In this document: in pieces, positions 23,198-34,822 of the stretch
Layout: each line of letters begins with the position of its first letter
Numbering within the stretch: position 1 is the first letter of the stretch
The notes under the pieces: generated by a model
Database searches by the model: none
Seen by the model: the letters and a program-made list of their open reading frames with translations, nothing else
What the model was told of the DNA's origin: nothing
DNA from: Crambe crambe
Taxonomy: Eukaryota > Porifera > Demospongiae > Poecilosclerida > Crambeidae
Reading direction: 5' to 3'
Assembly: GCA_963924555.1 (NCBI GenBank)
Contig: OZ004583.1
Location: forward strand, 2,699,501 to 2,763,500
Length of the DNA: 64,000 nt
Translations under genes and position numbers: made by a program

Positions 23198-23848
23198 TTA
23201 AGGGGGGCCTATACCATTTTAAAAATTTTTTGGTGACCGGACATTTTGGTTCATAGCTCCTTCATACTACCCGCCATGACTTTGAAAATAGGCTCAAAAG
23301 AAAGCTTATTTCATAAGCTTTCCAATGTATACTAGGTACTATAGGACCCAACCAATAAGGTTACTGCTGATTAAGTCAGACATGACCACGAAACAAGAAT
23401 AATTCATAGCTCACCACCGCATATTTGTGGTGGACCTTTGATATTCATTTTATAGCTTCTATGGGCCTAGCTGCAGTACATGAATGTTTTACTTTTTTAA
23501 GGGGGTACAGTTCAAAAAAATTTTCCGTCTCAACATGCAATGAAAATTTCTTTTGAACTGAACCCCCCTAAAAAAAAAGTAAAACATTCATGTACTGTAG
23601 CTAGGCCCATGGAAGCTATAAAAGGTCCACCACAAATATGTGGTGAGCCATGAATATTCTTGTTCTAGGTCTTAATCAGCAGTAACCTTATATGGTTGGG
23701 TCCTATAGTAGTATAAAATATACCAGTGATAAGCTTATGAAATAAGCTTTCTTTTGAGCCTATTTTCAAGGTCATGGCGGGTAGTATGAAGGAGCTATGA
23801 ACCAAAATGTCCGGTCACCTAAAAAAAAAATGGTATAGGCCCCCTTAA
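23198..23848. mobile_element. TTAA-flanked fold-back transposon (MITE-like) in receptor B intron
   Basis: Arms of about 300 bp are inverted copies of each other. The left end reads TTAAGGGGGGCCTATACCAT and the right end is its near-exact complement, with TTAA at both edges (23198-23201 and 23845-23848). There is no coding frame. TTAA duplications are typical of piggyBac-type transposition, though the termini do not clearly match known piggyBac ends. The element 30111-30710 has similar ends. Confidence 0.75.
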
Positions 23849-24886
23849 TGGCCTTGAAATTATGTGGCCAAATCATGGCGCAAAATCAAAAAAAAAAATT
23901 TCAATGCTCTAAAATGTGTACCTTTCTATTCTATTACAGTAGTGTTTTAACTATGATGACCACTTACCAAAATAGTGCACATGACCAATAATTTGGCAAT
24001 ACTTTTCACTAGGTTGATGGAGTTACAATCCATTTCTGTTCTTTTGAGTGTCATTCCACACCAGCATCATTCACTTGGCTTGCAGTAGAGCTAATATTCT
24101 TGGTAATAATTCAATTGGCTGCATTCATTCTCGTACTAGCCACCAGGAGGGGGAAAATAAAGGCCTTCAATGACTTCAGACAAACCACTGCCATCATTTA
24201 TACAACCAGTATTGTAATGGTTGTTCTTGCTGGAGTCACTTTTGGACTGAGTTCTTTCATTATTGTTACTGAGGCCCTCTTCTCTGGTGGTTTGATGTTG
24301 GCTTCTTATGTCTGCATTTTTGGAATTAAGGTATTTACATAGAATGGGCACTTCATTGTGCTGAATTGTTGTGCATGTCCTGGGTGTCCTCAATGAGGAT
24401 AGGTGAAGGAAGTCTGTCCACTGTATTCCTTATATGGAGAGATAATTCACTGGTAGCTAACCTATCCTTCTCCTTTCTTTGCTTATTCACCTTCACTCTT
24501 CATCTTGAATGTGTGGTAACTTGCACGATTCTCAAAAATGCAAGGAGATTAGAATCCACACTGCTTAATACTAAGAATTGACACAGACTATGTATTGTAT
24601 AAAATTAACTATATATTCTTCAGATGATAAAGTTGTACAAAGATCCATATGTGACTTGTCCACATGTGACTTGTCTCCATCCCACCCATATCCACATTAT
24701 TGTTCTCCTACAAGAAACACAGTCGCCACTACATCTCCAATTATGTCCTTGCAACAAAGTGGCATTTCTTCTCTTAGTATCTTAGATGTTTCATCTGCAG
24801 CTCAAAATAATTCAACTCGGTTTGAAGAAGATGGGAATCATATTGCTGCAGAAGATGATATTTCATATCCAGTTGATTTGTAGCAG

Positions 24887-25987
24887 AATTATAGTAGCTA
24901 CCAGTGATGTAATTGAATCAGTCTATGTCTATGCACAGCACAATAATTTTTTCCCAGTCTATTCTGGCGAGTCTGAACCAGCTATCAGAGAAGATATACT
25001 CCAATTCACGCAGAACAAGATAGAGATTGTAAACCTTCCTCATTGATTCCATCAGAATAGCATAGTAATTTCATAAAAGATGACCCTGTTTCCCTTCCTT
25101 CTCCAGTATGCTCAAAGGAGGTCATGGCAGAAGACTTACAAGTTCACCCAGAGACTGAGAACTGCATATCATTCTTCAGATAATTCAGAGCAACATATTC
25201 ACACAGAAAGAGATTCTTTCTCAACACATTCACCAGCTCACTCTAGTTTAGCTGGAAGGAGATAGTAATAATCCACCATTTCTTCATTCAGAGAATGAGG
25301 AGATCCATTCCTAGCTACTGTCTGCCCACTTTCCCAAGCATATTCACATGTTCATCCAAAGCTAGGAAAGAGCAGTAATCATCACTCTCCAGTTCACTCT
25401 CAACAGTAGATATGATGGCTACAGTAATTGAACATTATACCAATAGCGGACTAACTTGTAGCTAGTATGCACAACAAAGGTCATTCTTGCTACTTGTAAT
25501 AATTACTATTTCTATGCTGATGCTTTTTAGCTAGCTACCTTTTTGTTTTCTTACTTGCCTATACATTACATTAGCATATTAGTAGGCATCAGTGTATGCT
25601 GCCACCTACAAGAGGTGGGGCTAAGGGATAAGGGCATGCGCAGTAGGCCAGGGTGTTGTTCCTTTATGTATGTTGTTTTTTTTACGTTTGTTCCATGTGC
25701 TAAAACAGATGTTCCATGTATTACAGTTCCAGTTAACGTTGTTCGAAAAGTAACAGTTGAGTAGCCCTCAGGCTCAAGAAAGGTTTGCAACACATCTCAT
25801 AGAACTAGTAAAGGTGTAGCAAGTGTGTGATCAATTCACGTGTACGTATAGCTCATTTTAATAGGCTGTTAATACACGCCCATGAATCGAGTTAACGTTA
25901 ATGAATTGAAGGGGTGTGGTCCGTGCAAGCTATAGCTAGCTAGAGGGGCGTGATATTATAATTATTTCATGCAAGCAGGCAACAAAG
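24887..25987. other. Intergenic region between receptor B and receptor C
   Basis: No gene recognised. Short serine- and histidine-rich open stretches between 24890 and 25265 directly follow the frameshifted tail exon of receptor B and may be the remains of a longer receptor tail. The promoter of receptor C should lie near the right end; no clear TATA box was identified. Confidence 0.5.
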
Positions 25988-28900
25988 ATGAATCCAGTAT
26001 GCGCAGTTTTCTATGTGTTCTTGGCTACCCAAACATCTTTAATTTCTTCCGACAAGGGGGCATTCAGTTATGTGTTGACTTCCACAGTGGATACACTGTA
26101 TGGAGTGAGGCTGGAGAGTACAGTGCCTGCAGTGGACCTGGCCCTGGACTACATCAACAATAACTCCTCCCTGCTGCCTGGGCTCAATCTTACTTACAAC
26201 ACTCCCAACAGAATACAGGTATGATGCTAGTTAAAGGGTCTGGCACACAAGAGATTATCACTAGCTAGCTAGGAGTCCTGGAATTAGCAATAGTATCTTG
26301 TGAACCAGACTCTATGCAAAAGTGAAATACATTATCCAGGAATGTAAATGATAATACTTTACATGTACTGCTTATGGAGAATCATGTGTTCACATAAAAA
26401 TGTGACTTTTGTGGAATTTATTTTCTCACAGTCACATACACAGGAGTTGAACTACATTGATGGTATGAGGTCAGCGATAGCAAAGGTAGGCAGCTTCACT
26501 CGACTTACTGCCTGAAGAGGGAGCAAGAAAGAGCACTTTTGCATGCGAATTAATGATACTCAAAATGCTTTATTATCACACTATAGCTACCAAGCAAGAG
26601 CTAGCAGCTAAAAATCCCAGCACGATTGCATGACATAATAGTGATTGTTTCATCCAAGCTACATGACTATCTACTTAGCTACCATGTCATGCAATGTCAT
26701 CATGGAGTTAAGACTGCATTGAAATCATCGATCAGCAAGCTCCAGCCAGGATAATTTAATTAACAGTGTCCATAAGATGTAGCCTAACTACAGTTGCATC
26801 ATAATCTGATATTAAGCATGCTTATGTAGGCCTAGAGAACTCTAGTAATGTTAACTATGTATAGCTATGCTGGCACCCTCAGGATATGTCATGGTGGCTC
26901 ATCTATTATTATTATTATTATGTTCCTATTTCCTATTTTGTGCATAAACTTTACTACTGTATATATAATGCTCAACCTCTACAACCTAATAAAGTGTAGC
27001 CATGGAGACAGTCTAGTATAATGTACATAAAGAACTAGCTTGTGATAGTTCCAATGGACTAATTAGGATTGAATCCCTCTTTGATTTCCTGTGAATCTTT
27101 TCAAGGGTAATAATTAATATAGGTATGGTTTTATGGTATTCACGTAAGTTCAGGAGTGAAATTTGGGGTAAATATCATGAGTGTTGTAGTGAGATTACAC
27201 ATGGCATATATAGCCGAGCACTAAAACACAAGATATTTAGCTGCGCCATGTTAGCTACATGTTGTATGCTCCTCCTCCCCACCATCAAAGAGCCAAGGAA
27301 CTGTACTAACCAATACGTAGCAAACAAACCTGTGTAAAATAGTAAAAGTGTATTATCCTATAGCTAGTATGACATAACATGTGATAGAAAGCATGGATAG
27401 GAGTGAAATTTGGGATGGACAAGCTAAGCTATTCCTCTTTTAATCCCAGCCAGAGTTGTGCATTGTATTCACTTTAGAGCAATCAATTTTGTGTTGTTTC
27501 ACTCAAGCCATGTTTGTCACTGCCACATTTAGTATGGGAATCAATAATTATTAATTCCATTTGAATCAAAATAATGTGTATTAATAATTATTTCAATAGT
27601 GTTCTTCGAGCATTGGTTCTTCTCTGGAAGATTTGGTAACAGATCTGAATTATGCCATTTTGGGGTACAGTTGCTCGGTGGAACCTCGGAGTGGAATCTC
27701 AGAAGGAAGAATCATGTCCAACTTTACTCCAATGGTAGGTACATATGGTCTCAATAAAGGAATGATCAATCACATTGCAAAGCCATTCAAATATAATCAG
27801 AGCAGTAATAATTTTCATATAGGTCCAGTACACACCTACTTCTACTGATTTTCTTTTCAACGACTCTGACAGTGATGGTGGTCAGCGGACAATATTTAAT
27901 ATCCATCCACCTCCAAACACTTATGCTCAAGTCCTGACTGCAATCCTGAGACAGTTTGATTGGCAGCGTTTATTGATAATCACAGGAAGGAATGCACTTT
28001 TTGAAGATGTACGTAAGAGGGATTCGATAATAATTATTACGATATAAGTATGTTGAAGGAGGCCAATAATTATTTGCAGATTATGGATATCCATCACAAA
28101 ATTAATATTATTTGCAGTGATCACCAACCATTGTCACTGTAAGATATGAATGGGTTGCATTATAGTTATTATCATGAGAAAATGAATTTGCTTAAAAATT
28201 TCTTACTAACCAGGACAAATTTGATGATGTTTATGTAGGTGAATAAAATTAATTTTATTGTGTAGTTATCTTCTTTTTTTTTTTTTGGTACAACAGTAAA
28301 CAGTGTAGCTGAATTTACATAGCTACCTATACTGAGTATTTTTTTCCAGCTGTTAAAATATTCAACACTTAGCTACATACGTAGCTGGTATATCAACTGT
28401 GTATGTAATGGCTTGGGGAAAGCAACAATCAAAGGCAAGCAAGCTTTTTGTGGGGATTTAAATCCAGAGTTATAGGTTGAAAATCATGTTTCAAGACGGA
28501 CAAGTACGGTTTTTGGTAGCTTTCCTTAGTACCATAAAAATCTATGGCTATTTCTGTCAGAGTATAAATTTCTTGTGTAGCTATAGCAATCACTTAAGTA
28601 GTACAGTATACTAGAGGACTCAAAATTGAAAACTGATATATTATTTTTTAGAGTAGCTACCTATAAACTTTCAATAGCTATAGTAGTAGGGTATGTTCGT
28701 GTAACATATTCAATTGGTGAGCAAAGCACTTCTTAGGCTAAGATTATTGGCATTTTGCTGTCAGGATACATGAAGTGGTGGACTTTCTTCTGCAACTTCT
28801 GGCTCCATTGCTATGCCTGGACTTTCTTATGCCCTGTGTAGAATTTCAATAGCACTAGTATAATTATAGTCTTTGAGCATGCGTATTGAATCAAATTTGT

Positions 28901-31900
28901 GGTTTGAACTTTGACCCCAATGTACACGTACCTAGTATGTACAGATTGAAAAATTTTGTAGAGTAAGATTTGTTAGTGGGCTTGCTTCACTCTCCCAATT
29001 AACAGTTTTACAATAGTGAATGTAAAATCAACAAAAATTAATGGCAAAAAACTTCTACAGTATAGGCCTCATTCCATAATCATTGTTAAGAGCATCATTT
29101 TGTATTGATATGTAACGGTGACATTTCTCTGAGTTCCTATTTTGATCCATGTAACTAACTTCCTCCATTAAATTTTTTAAGTGGTATAGAAGTGAGACCC
29201 ATGAATTGAAGTCACTTCTGACTCTAATAAGGACATTTTTTTTTGTCCTACAAGGGTCTCCAGTGAGCACTCAATGCTTACTCTACTCTCTCAGCCATAA
29301 TGTGTTGTAGTTCTACGTGTCTTTATGTAAAAATTCTCCAGATACTAGCTTAAAAATTCTTCATATCTGACGTTTTGGCCTCCTTCCTCAAGGGATACAA
29401 TCATAAAACTGTTATTTTAGTTGGGAGATAAGAGCAGGCATGCACAATTGAGCACGTGATAGTAAACAGACAGATATGAAATTCCTTGACACATAATTAT
29501 TATTATATCTATAGTATGTATAGATCATGCACTGTTGAATGAGTCAATGTACTGTACCATGCTATGTTATATACTGCTTGCTATGGAATCATTCAATGAA
29601 CTGTATGTACGTACAATGTTTATATCTTGGACCATGCATAAGAGACCGTCAACATTGACTCAGAGGTTGATAGCTGACTTGTACCATGACCACAGGCTCT
29701 ATTGGTCCAACATTAATTATCATCTCAATCCTATATATTGGACCAGCATTCATCAACCTCTCCAGGAATGTTGATAAGTGATAAGTGAAATTTACCGACT
29801 TCAAATGCCACAATGTGATTTACATAGCCTTGGGGCTTTGGCCCTTTTGATACTCATATCAGAGAGTGCAGTAGCACTCTCTATGTAGGGTTAGCACGGA
29901 ATGGGCGTGGCTTCTCTCATTAGAACTATACAAACTATCTCTTCTATTCTTGGTATACAGGCTCAATTAAACTTCTTACATCTGGAAAACAATGCAGAAG
30001 ATGATGATATGACTGCTCAAACTCCTCCAGAACAGCGTCAACGATTGGCACCAGCCGCCGCCTAAATCTAAAATTTTTATGATTCGTTAGACTTTTCTAT
30101 GTCAGCCATTTTAAGGGTGCCAATACATAGTAACTGAGGCATGTGCTACTATAAGCACTGATTAACCACAAACACTACCGCGCTAAAATAACAGATAGTA
30201 AACCACAATAGTAGCAGCTGCTCTGGCACATCTAAAATCCATGCTAGCACGATTAAAAAACAAATCACGGCAACTCAGGAACCAAGCATGGGAATGAGCC
30301 AATATTTTGCATACAATAACTATGAGGTAAGGTCTAAAAAGTTACGATTTGTTTTAGTTCATATCTATTCTAGATTTTCCAGAATGCATGGCCTTGTGTG
30401 GATATGTAGAAAAGTAAAATATGAATCAACAAAAACTCATCGTAATTTTGATAGAAATATGTATAGGAAGCTTCATAGCAAAAATTAGCCATAGAATCCA
30501 AGCGGTCTTTGAGATGCAACGCAAATTACCTTGAGAATGAAATCTGTTGTAGCATTTGTGAAATTCATCAGGCACTCTTCATTTTTGGTGTGTGTAGTAC
30601 TATTTTAGTATGTAATAACTTGATCCAAGTTAGATATCTCTAAGGCAAATAGTTTTAAAGCTATTCTTCCATAGCAACCATGCGTGGGCAGGATGTATCG
30701 GCACCCTTAAAATAAATCATTTGTCACGCACGCGCGCCTGTCTCTATCATGTGCACGTACACGCGTGCCAACCAGCTATTAATTTTTACTTGAAAACAAT
30801 ATTCAAAGGTCATACAAAATGTAAACAAACAAGTGAAAGGAAAAAAAATTTATGCTAAATAAAAAGGCCATGTAGGGTTAGCCTGTACTTTAACAGTTTC
30901 TGTCAACAAAAATCAAAATAATGCTACCTTCAATAATAATCCCTACATCACTGCCTAAACCAAACAGAACACTTCTATACTGACGTGAATAATTAAAGCA
31001 GCTTGGTGAGAGGCAGTGATGTAGGGATTATTATTGAAGGCAGCATTATTTTGATTTTTGTTGACAGAAACTGTTAAAGTACAGGCTAACCCTACATGGC
31101 CTTTTTATTTAGCATAAATTTTTTTCCTTTCATTTGTATCACTCTCCCTCCCTCCCTCTCTTCCTCCCTCACTCCCTCTCTCTCTCCCTTCCTCTCTCTT
31201 TCTCTCCCTTTCCCCCTCCCTCCCCTAATTAGATTCTTCAAAAAATCCAAAACGAATTCCAAAGAGCCAACATGATCTTGCTAGAGTCACTCTATAATGG
31301 CAGAGGGAACTTAACGACTATTGTAAGAATACAGTCAAGACACTGGAAATTATTAATGAATGAAAATTTCTCTTTCTACAGCCACCAGATATAAGAATCA
31401 TCTTCCTGAATATGAATTCGTTTGATGCAGTAGATGTTATGTGTCAGGTAGCCAATAGTGCCTTTTTTTAATAGCTTAAACACCTATGCGTCTTTGAATT
31501 TTTTTTTACAGGCTTACACAGTAGGGATGCTTTTTCCTCGCTACATTTGGATAACATACTATGCAACAGATTTTCAGGCGCTCTCTAGGAATTTTTCCAC
31601 CTGTTCCAGCGGACAAATGTCAGAGTTCCTTGATGGAGTATTCAATCTGTTACCAACTGCAAGCACTGGAAGAAGTGACACCATGTTTGCTGAAATAAGC
31701 AAGGTATGACTGTAGCTACAAGGATGGTCCAAAGTGCCTCCCTTTCCCAAATCTTAATGAACTCCTCTGGATATTGAATCTGTCGCTCCTTACCAATTAT
31801 TGCTTCCTTAATTTCTAGCTATGTATTATATTCCATGATAATAATATGTAGGCTGTCAGTGATTTGGAAGATGCAGGCAACTTCTCTCCTCTCTCATATT

Positions 31901-34583
31901 ATGCCATAGATGCGATTCTGGTCCTAGCACAAGCCATAAATGACACACTCGCTGGATGGAGCAACAACTCACCTGATTGGTCCTTTTGTGAGCTGGAAAA
32001 TCAAGTCAACAAAACATCTTTATCAAAGTGTTTCGTTCGCCAGAAGCTCATGAATCTCAACATTAGTGGCTTAACAGTAACTATAGCTGCATAACTGAAA
32101 TGATTTGTATGTATAGTCTTGTATTATCATTCTCTCCTCTTACTTATCCATGCAGGGAGAAATTACCTTTGATGCTCAAGGAAAGAGAGTTACTAATATC
32201 ATTGGTATTCATCAGTATCGCAATCAAGGTAATATTATAGTAGCTATAAAGAAACCAGAATTCCCTTGGGTTTTGTTAAGCTTGTTTGCTTAGTTCATAT
32301 AGATTAGATGACACTGAGAGACCTATTTAGTTCTATTGTTGTTATTTTAATTTTATTGTGGTTGTTGTTGATATGTTATTATGTTATTATCTCCGCATGC
32401 ACTTTCCAGTTAGAGAACTTGTAGCACAAGTGACTGTAATTGGAAATGCCACAGAATTGGAACTGCTTAATAACGAAAATGAAACAAGCATATTTAGAGG
32501 TAGCTAGCTATACATACATTGATAATATACTGAAATATACTGTAATATACTGACTGTAAATAGGGAAATTTTCTGATATTGATTAATTTTCATGGTCATG
32601 TTCAAAAATTAATTATCTTGTGCAAGCAACTGAAGATAAAAATTGTAAACATGAATTATTATCTAACGAAAATTTCCCAATTTACGGTATACTGGTACAG
32701 GATATCATGTGCATTTTTTCCTGTAAGGCCCTGTTCCTTCAGATGGCACACCTATCAAGAATATAAACATACAGCCACTTGGATTTGTCATTGTTTACTA
32801 CATTCTTGCCTCGCTGGGACTGGTGTTTTCCATCATCTGTTTCCTCTTCAATATAGTATTCAGAAAGAGAAAGTATGTTGATAAAGAAAGCTGAGTGAGC
32901 TATCTATAGGGATTTCTAAGGGAAATCCTTCTTACTTTCCTTAAGAGCTACTAACTCTTATGTTAGTATTATATAGTAACTAAAATCAGGGGAAATTGTC
33001 TTAGATATATTCAGCTCCTAGATAAATGATAAAATTTATTTTTTTAACAGGATGGTGAAACTAATCAGTCCAAATCTCAACTATTTTATTACAACTGGTG
33101 CCGTGTTGCTCTATAGTTCAATATTCTTTCGGATCTTCCCCAGTGCATCTTATCTCAGTTCTCTTCTTCGCTGCAATGTAAGGCACAAACCATCTATCCT
33201 CCAACTATTAATACTAACTCTACCTGTCCTTAATACTAATTCTACCTGTCCTTAATACTAATTCTACCTGTCCTTGATATTAATTCTACCTGTCCTTAGT
33301 ACTAATTCTACCTGTCCTTAGTACTAATTCTACCTGTCCTTAGTACTAATTCTACCTGTCCTTAATACTAATTCTACCTGTTTTACTGGTGCTAATGATT
33401 GTAGATGCAAACCTATCTCACCTGTGTTGGATATATGCTCTGCTTTGCTCCAATTCTTATGAAGATGTGGAGGGTATTCTACATCTTTCATAACCCATCG
33501 CCAAAGAAAAAGGTCAGTGAAATTACACCATAATATTTATTAAGAATAATTTGGTAACGACTTATTAACTTTTATGAAAATTTTATTAATTTTCGGCCGG
33601 TATGAAACTTTATAGCAATGTAGCTACAATATTGTTGATCTATTTCTATAGGCTATTAAAGACTGGCAGTTGCTTCTTGGGGCGTTCATTATAGTGAGCA
33701 TTATTCTCTTGATCTGCATTCTTCAAACTGCTATACCACCTCTGCGTCCTGTGCCCATGTTAATCCCAGATATTGAGAGACCCACAGGAGTCACAGTACG
33801 TATGTAAAGACAGTAGTAGGAAAACTGGACAAAAAACATTAAAGAATCTCACTCAGTAAACATTCAGGCTATTGCCTATAATACTACATGCATGCAGCTA
33901 GGACACACACATGCAGATGATTAAGATTACATTGTACACACCATGCAAGGGTAGATAGCTAATGGTAGTTATTATGAAACAGTGAAGGTATTATGGAACA
34001 AAATTCATTTTCTAACCTAGGACTTTCTTTGAACATAATATCTACATCAAGTAATCACTAATTACTTGATTGAAATATTGTTGCATTTCAACATATCAGA
34101 TAGGTGATTAATAGGCCAGATTAAGAATTAGATGCCAGTAATGGGAACATGCATTATACATAATTCTTACTTTCACTCCCTCTCCCAGGAAGATGGCATT
34201 ACAATCAACAATTGTATCTATCAGTGCTATGGTTTTTCTTACTCCCTGCTGATGGTAGGGCTTGAATACGCATATCTCCTTATCATCCAAGTGGCAGCAT
34301 TCATACTGGCTATAATCACGAGGAAAGTCAAAATCAAGGCACTTAATGACTCTAAAGCAGTGGCCATAATTGTCTATGTCACCTCTACCATTCTTTTATT
34401 TCTTGGTATTTTTACATTTGCTCTTGGAACTCGGCTCATCCTCAATGAGGTGTTGTTCTCTGGAGGAATTATGATGTGCACCACTGTGCTTTTGAGCTTC
34501 GTCTTTATACCAAAGGTCAGTAGGTCAATGAGTGAAGTAGACCATACCCCAATCAATTATTGGCCCTCCTCAAATAGCCCCCC

Positions 34584-34616
<33 letters not shown>

Positions 34617-34822
34617 TGCAATAAACATATATCACTATGCTTCATATTTTATAATAGATGGTGGATCTCTATAAAGATCCAAGAGGTGAAGGAATATTTG
34701 GAAAAGACACAACCAACACTATGTCTACTCAAAACAATAATCTGGGCCTGTCTGGTACATTTTCAAACTCAGAATTGCAAACATCAACACATCCTATTGT
34801 AAATACTGATATCACTTTATAG
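25988..34822 (+). CDS. GABA-B-type class C receptor C, complete 16-exon model (785 aa)
   Basis: Exons: 25988-26218, 26432-26485, 27600-27734, 27823-28008, 31233-31322, 31382-31447, 31512-31703, 31852-32076, 32156-32228, 32410-32499, 32728-32872, 33051-33177, 33405-33512, 33652-33795, 34189-34515, 34658-34822. All joins are GT-AG with matching phase and sum to 2358 nt. The product starts with a likely signal peptide (MNPVCAVFYVFLATQTSLIS). Exons 1-10 form the Venus-flytrap ligand domain (YGVRLES, ALDYINNN, IHPPPNTYAQ, FDWQR). There is no cysteine-rich domain. Seven helices follow from FVIVYYILASLGLVFSIICF, with WRVFYIFHNP in loop 2 and KVKIKALNDSKAVAIIVYV before helix 6, a GABA-B hallmark. The tail (from MVDLYKDP) is about 54 residues and lacks the coiled coil that pairs vertebrate GABA-B subunits. 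It probably signals through G proteins at the plasma membrane; the ligand is unknown. The intron 28009-31232 is filled by transposons. Confidence 0.88.
30111..30710. mobile_element. TTAA-flanked MITE-like element in receptor C intron
   Basis: Ends are TTAAGGGTGCCAATACAT and the matching inverted end ATGTATCGGCACCCTTAA, with TTAA at both edges (30111-30114, 30707-30710). It is 600 bp long. The inside has no convincing gene. The ends resemble those of the element at 23198-23848 (GGG, GCC, ATAC in the same order). Confidence 0.7.
30830..31136. repeat. Near-perfect fold-back element in receptor C intron
   Basis: Left arm 30830-30956 (127 bp) and right arm 31011-31136 (126 bp) are reverse complements with only a few mismatches around a 54-nt loop. 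No coding capacity. The transcript of this intron would form a long hairpin about 100 nt upstream of exon 31233-31322. Confidence 0.9.
31137..31228 (+). repeat. Long polypyrimidine tract before exon 5 of receptor C
   Basis: Almost pure C/T sequence (CTCC and CTCT units) runs to the acceptor TAATTAG ending at 31232. It may strengthen the 3' splice site. Confidence 0.8.
33209..33384 (+). repeat. 22-bp minisatellite, eight copies, in receptor C intron
   Basis: Unit TAATACTAATTCTACCTGTC plus CT, repeated eight times with a few substitutions, between exons 33051-33177 and 33405-33512. Confidence 0.9.
34578..34615. repeat. C homopolymer tract
   Basis: A C-rich run with 31 consecutive C (34585-34615) in the last intron of receptor C. 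Confidence 0.95.

Larger units (their letters stand above)
19005..24886 (+). pseudogene. Receptor B: decayed GABA-B-type receptor copy
   Basis: Exons match receptors A and C. Recognised pieces: 19005-19120 (YGVRLES, then a deletion that shifts the frame); 19741-19824 (SWVVATVLDFGILSDSC, then a stop); 19967-20133; 20528-20593; 21067-21260; about 21465-21600; 21936-22089; 22470-22597; a stub near 22670-22705; 22890-23015; 24013-24330; from 24624. Clear lesions: two insertions in the helix 1 exon (net +7 nt against A), a 2-bp insertion in exon 22470-22597, loss of nearly the whole 108-nt exon, and an in-frame TAG (22896-22898) where A has AAG. The exon 24013-24330 is still open with intact splice sites and 9 nt shorter than in A. 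The tail exon is shifted. A working receptor cannot be made. B is closer to A than to C. Confidence 0.9.
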
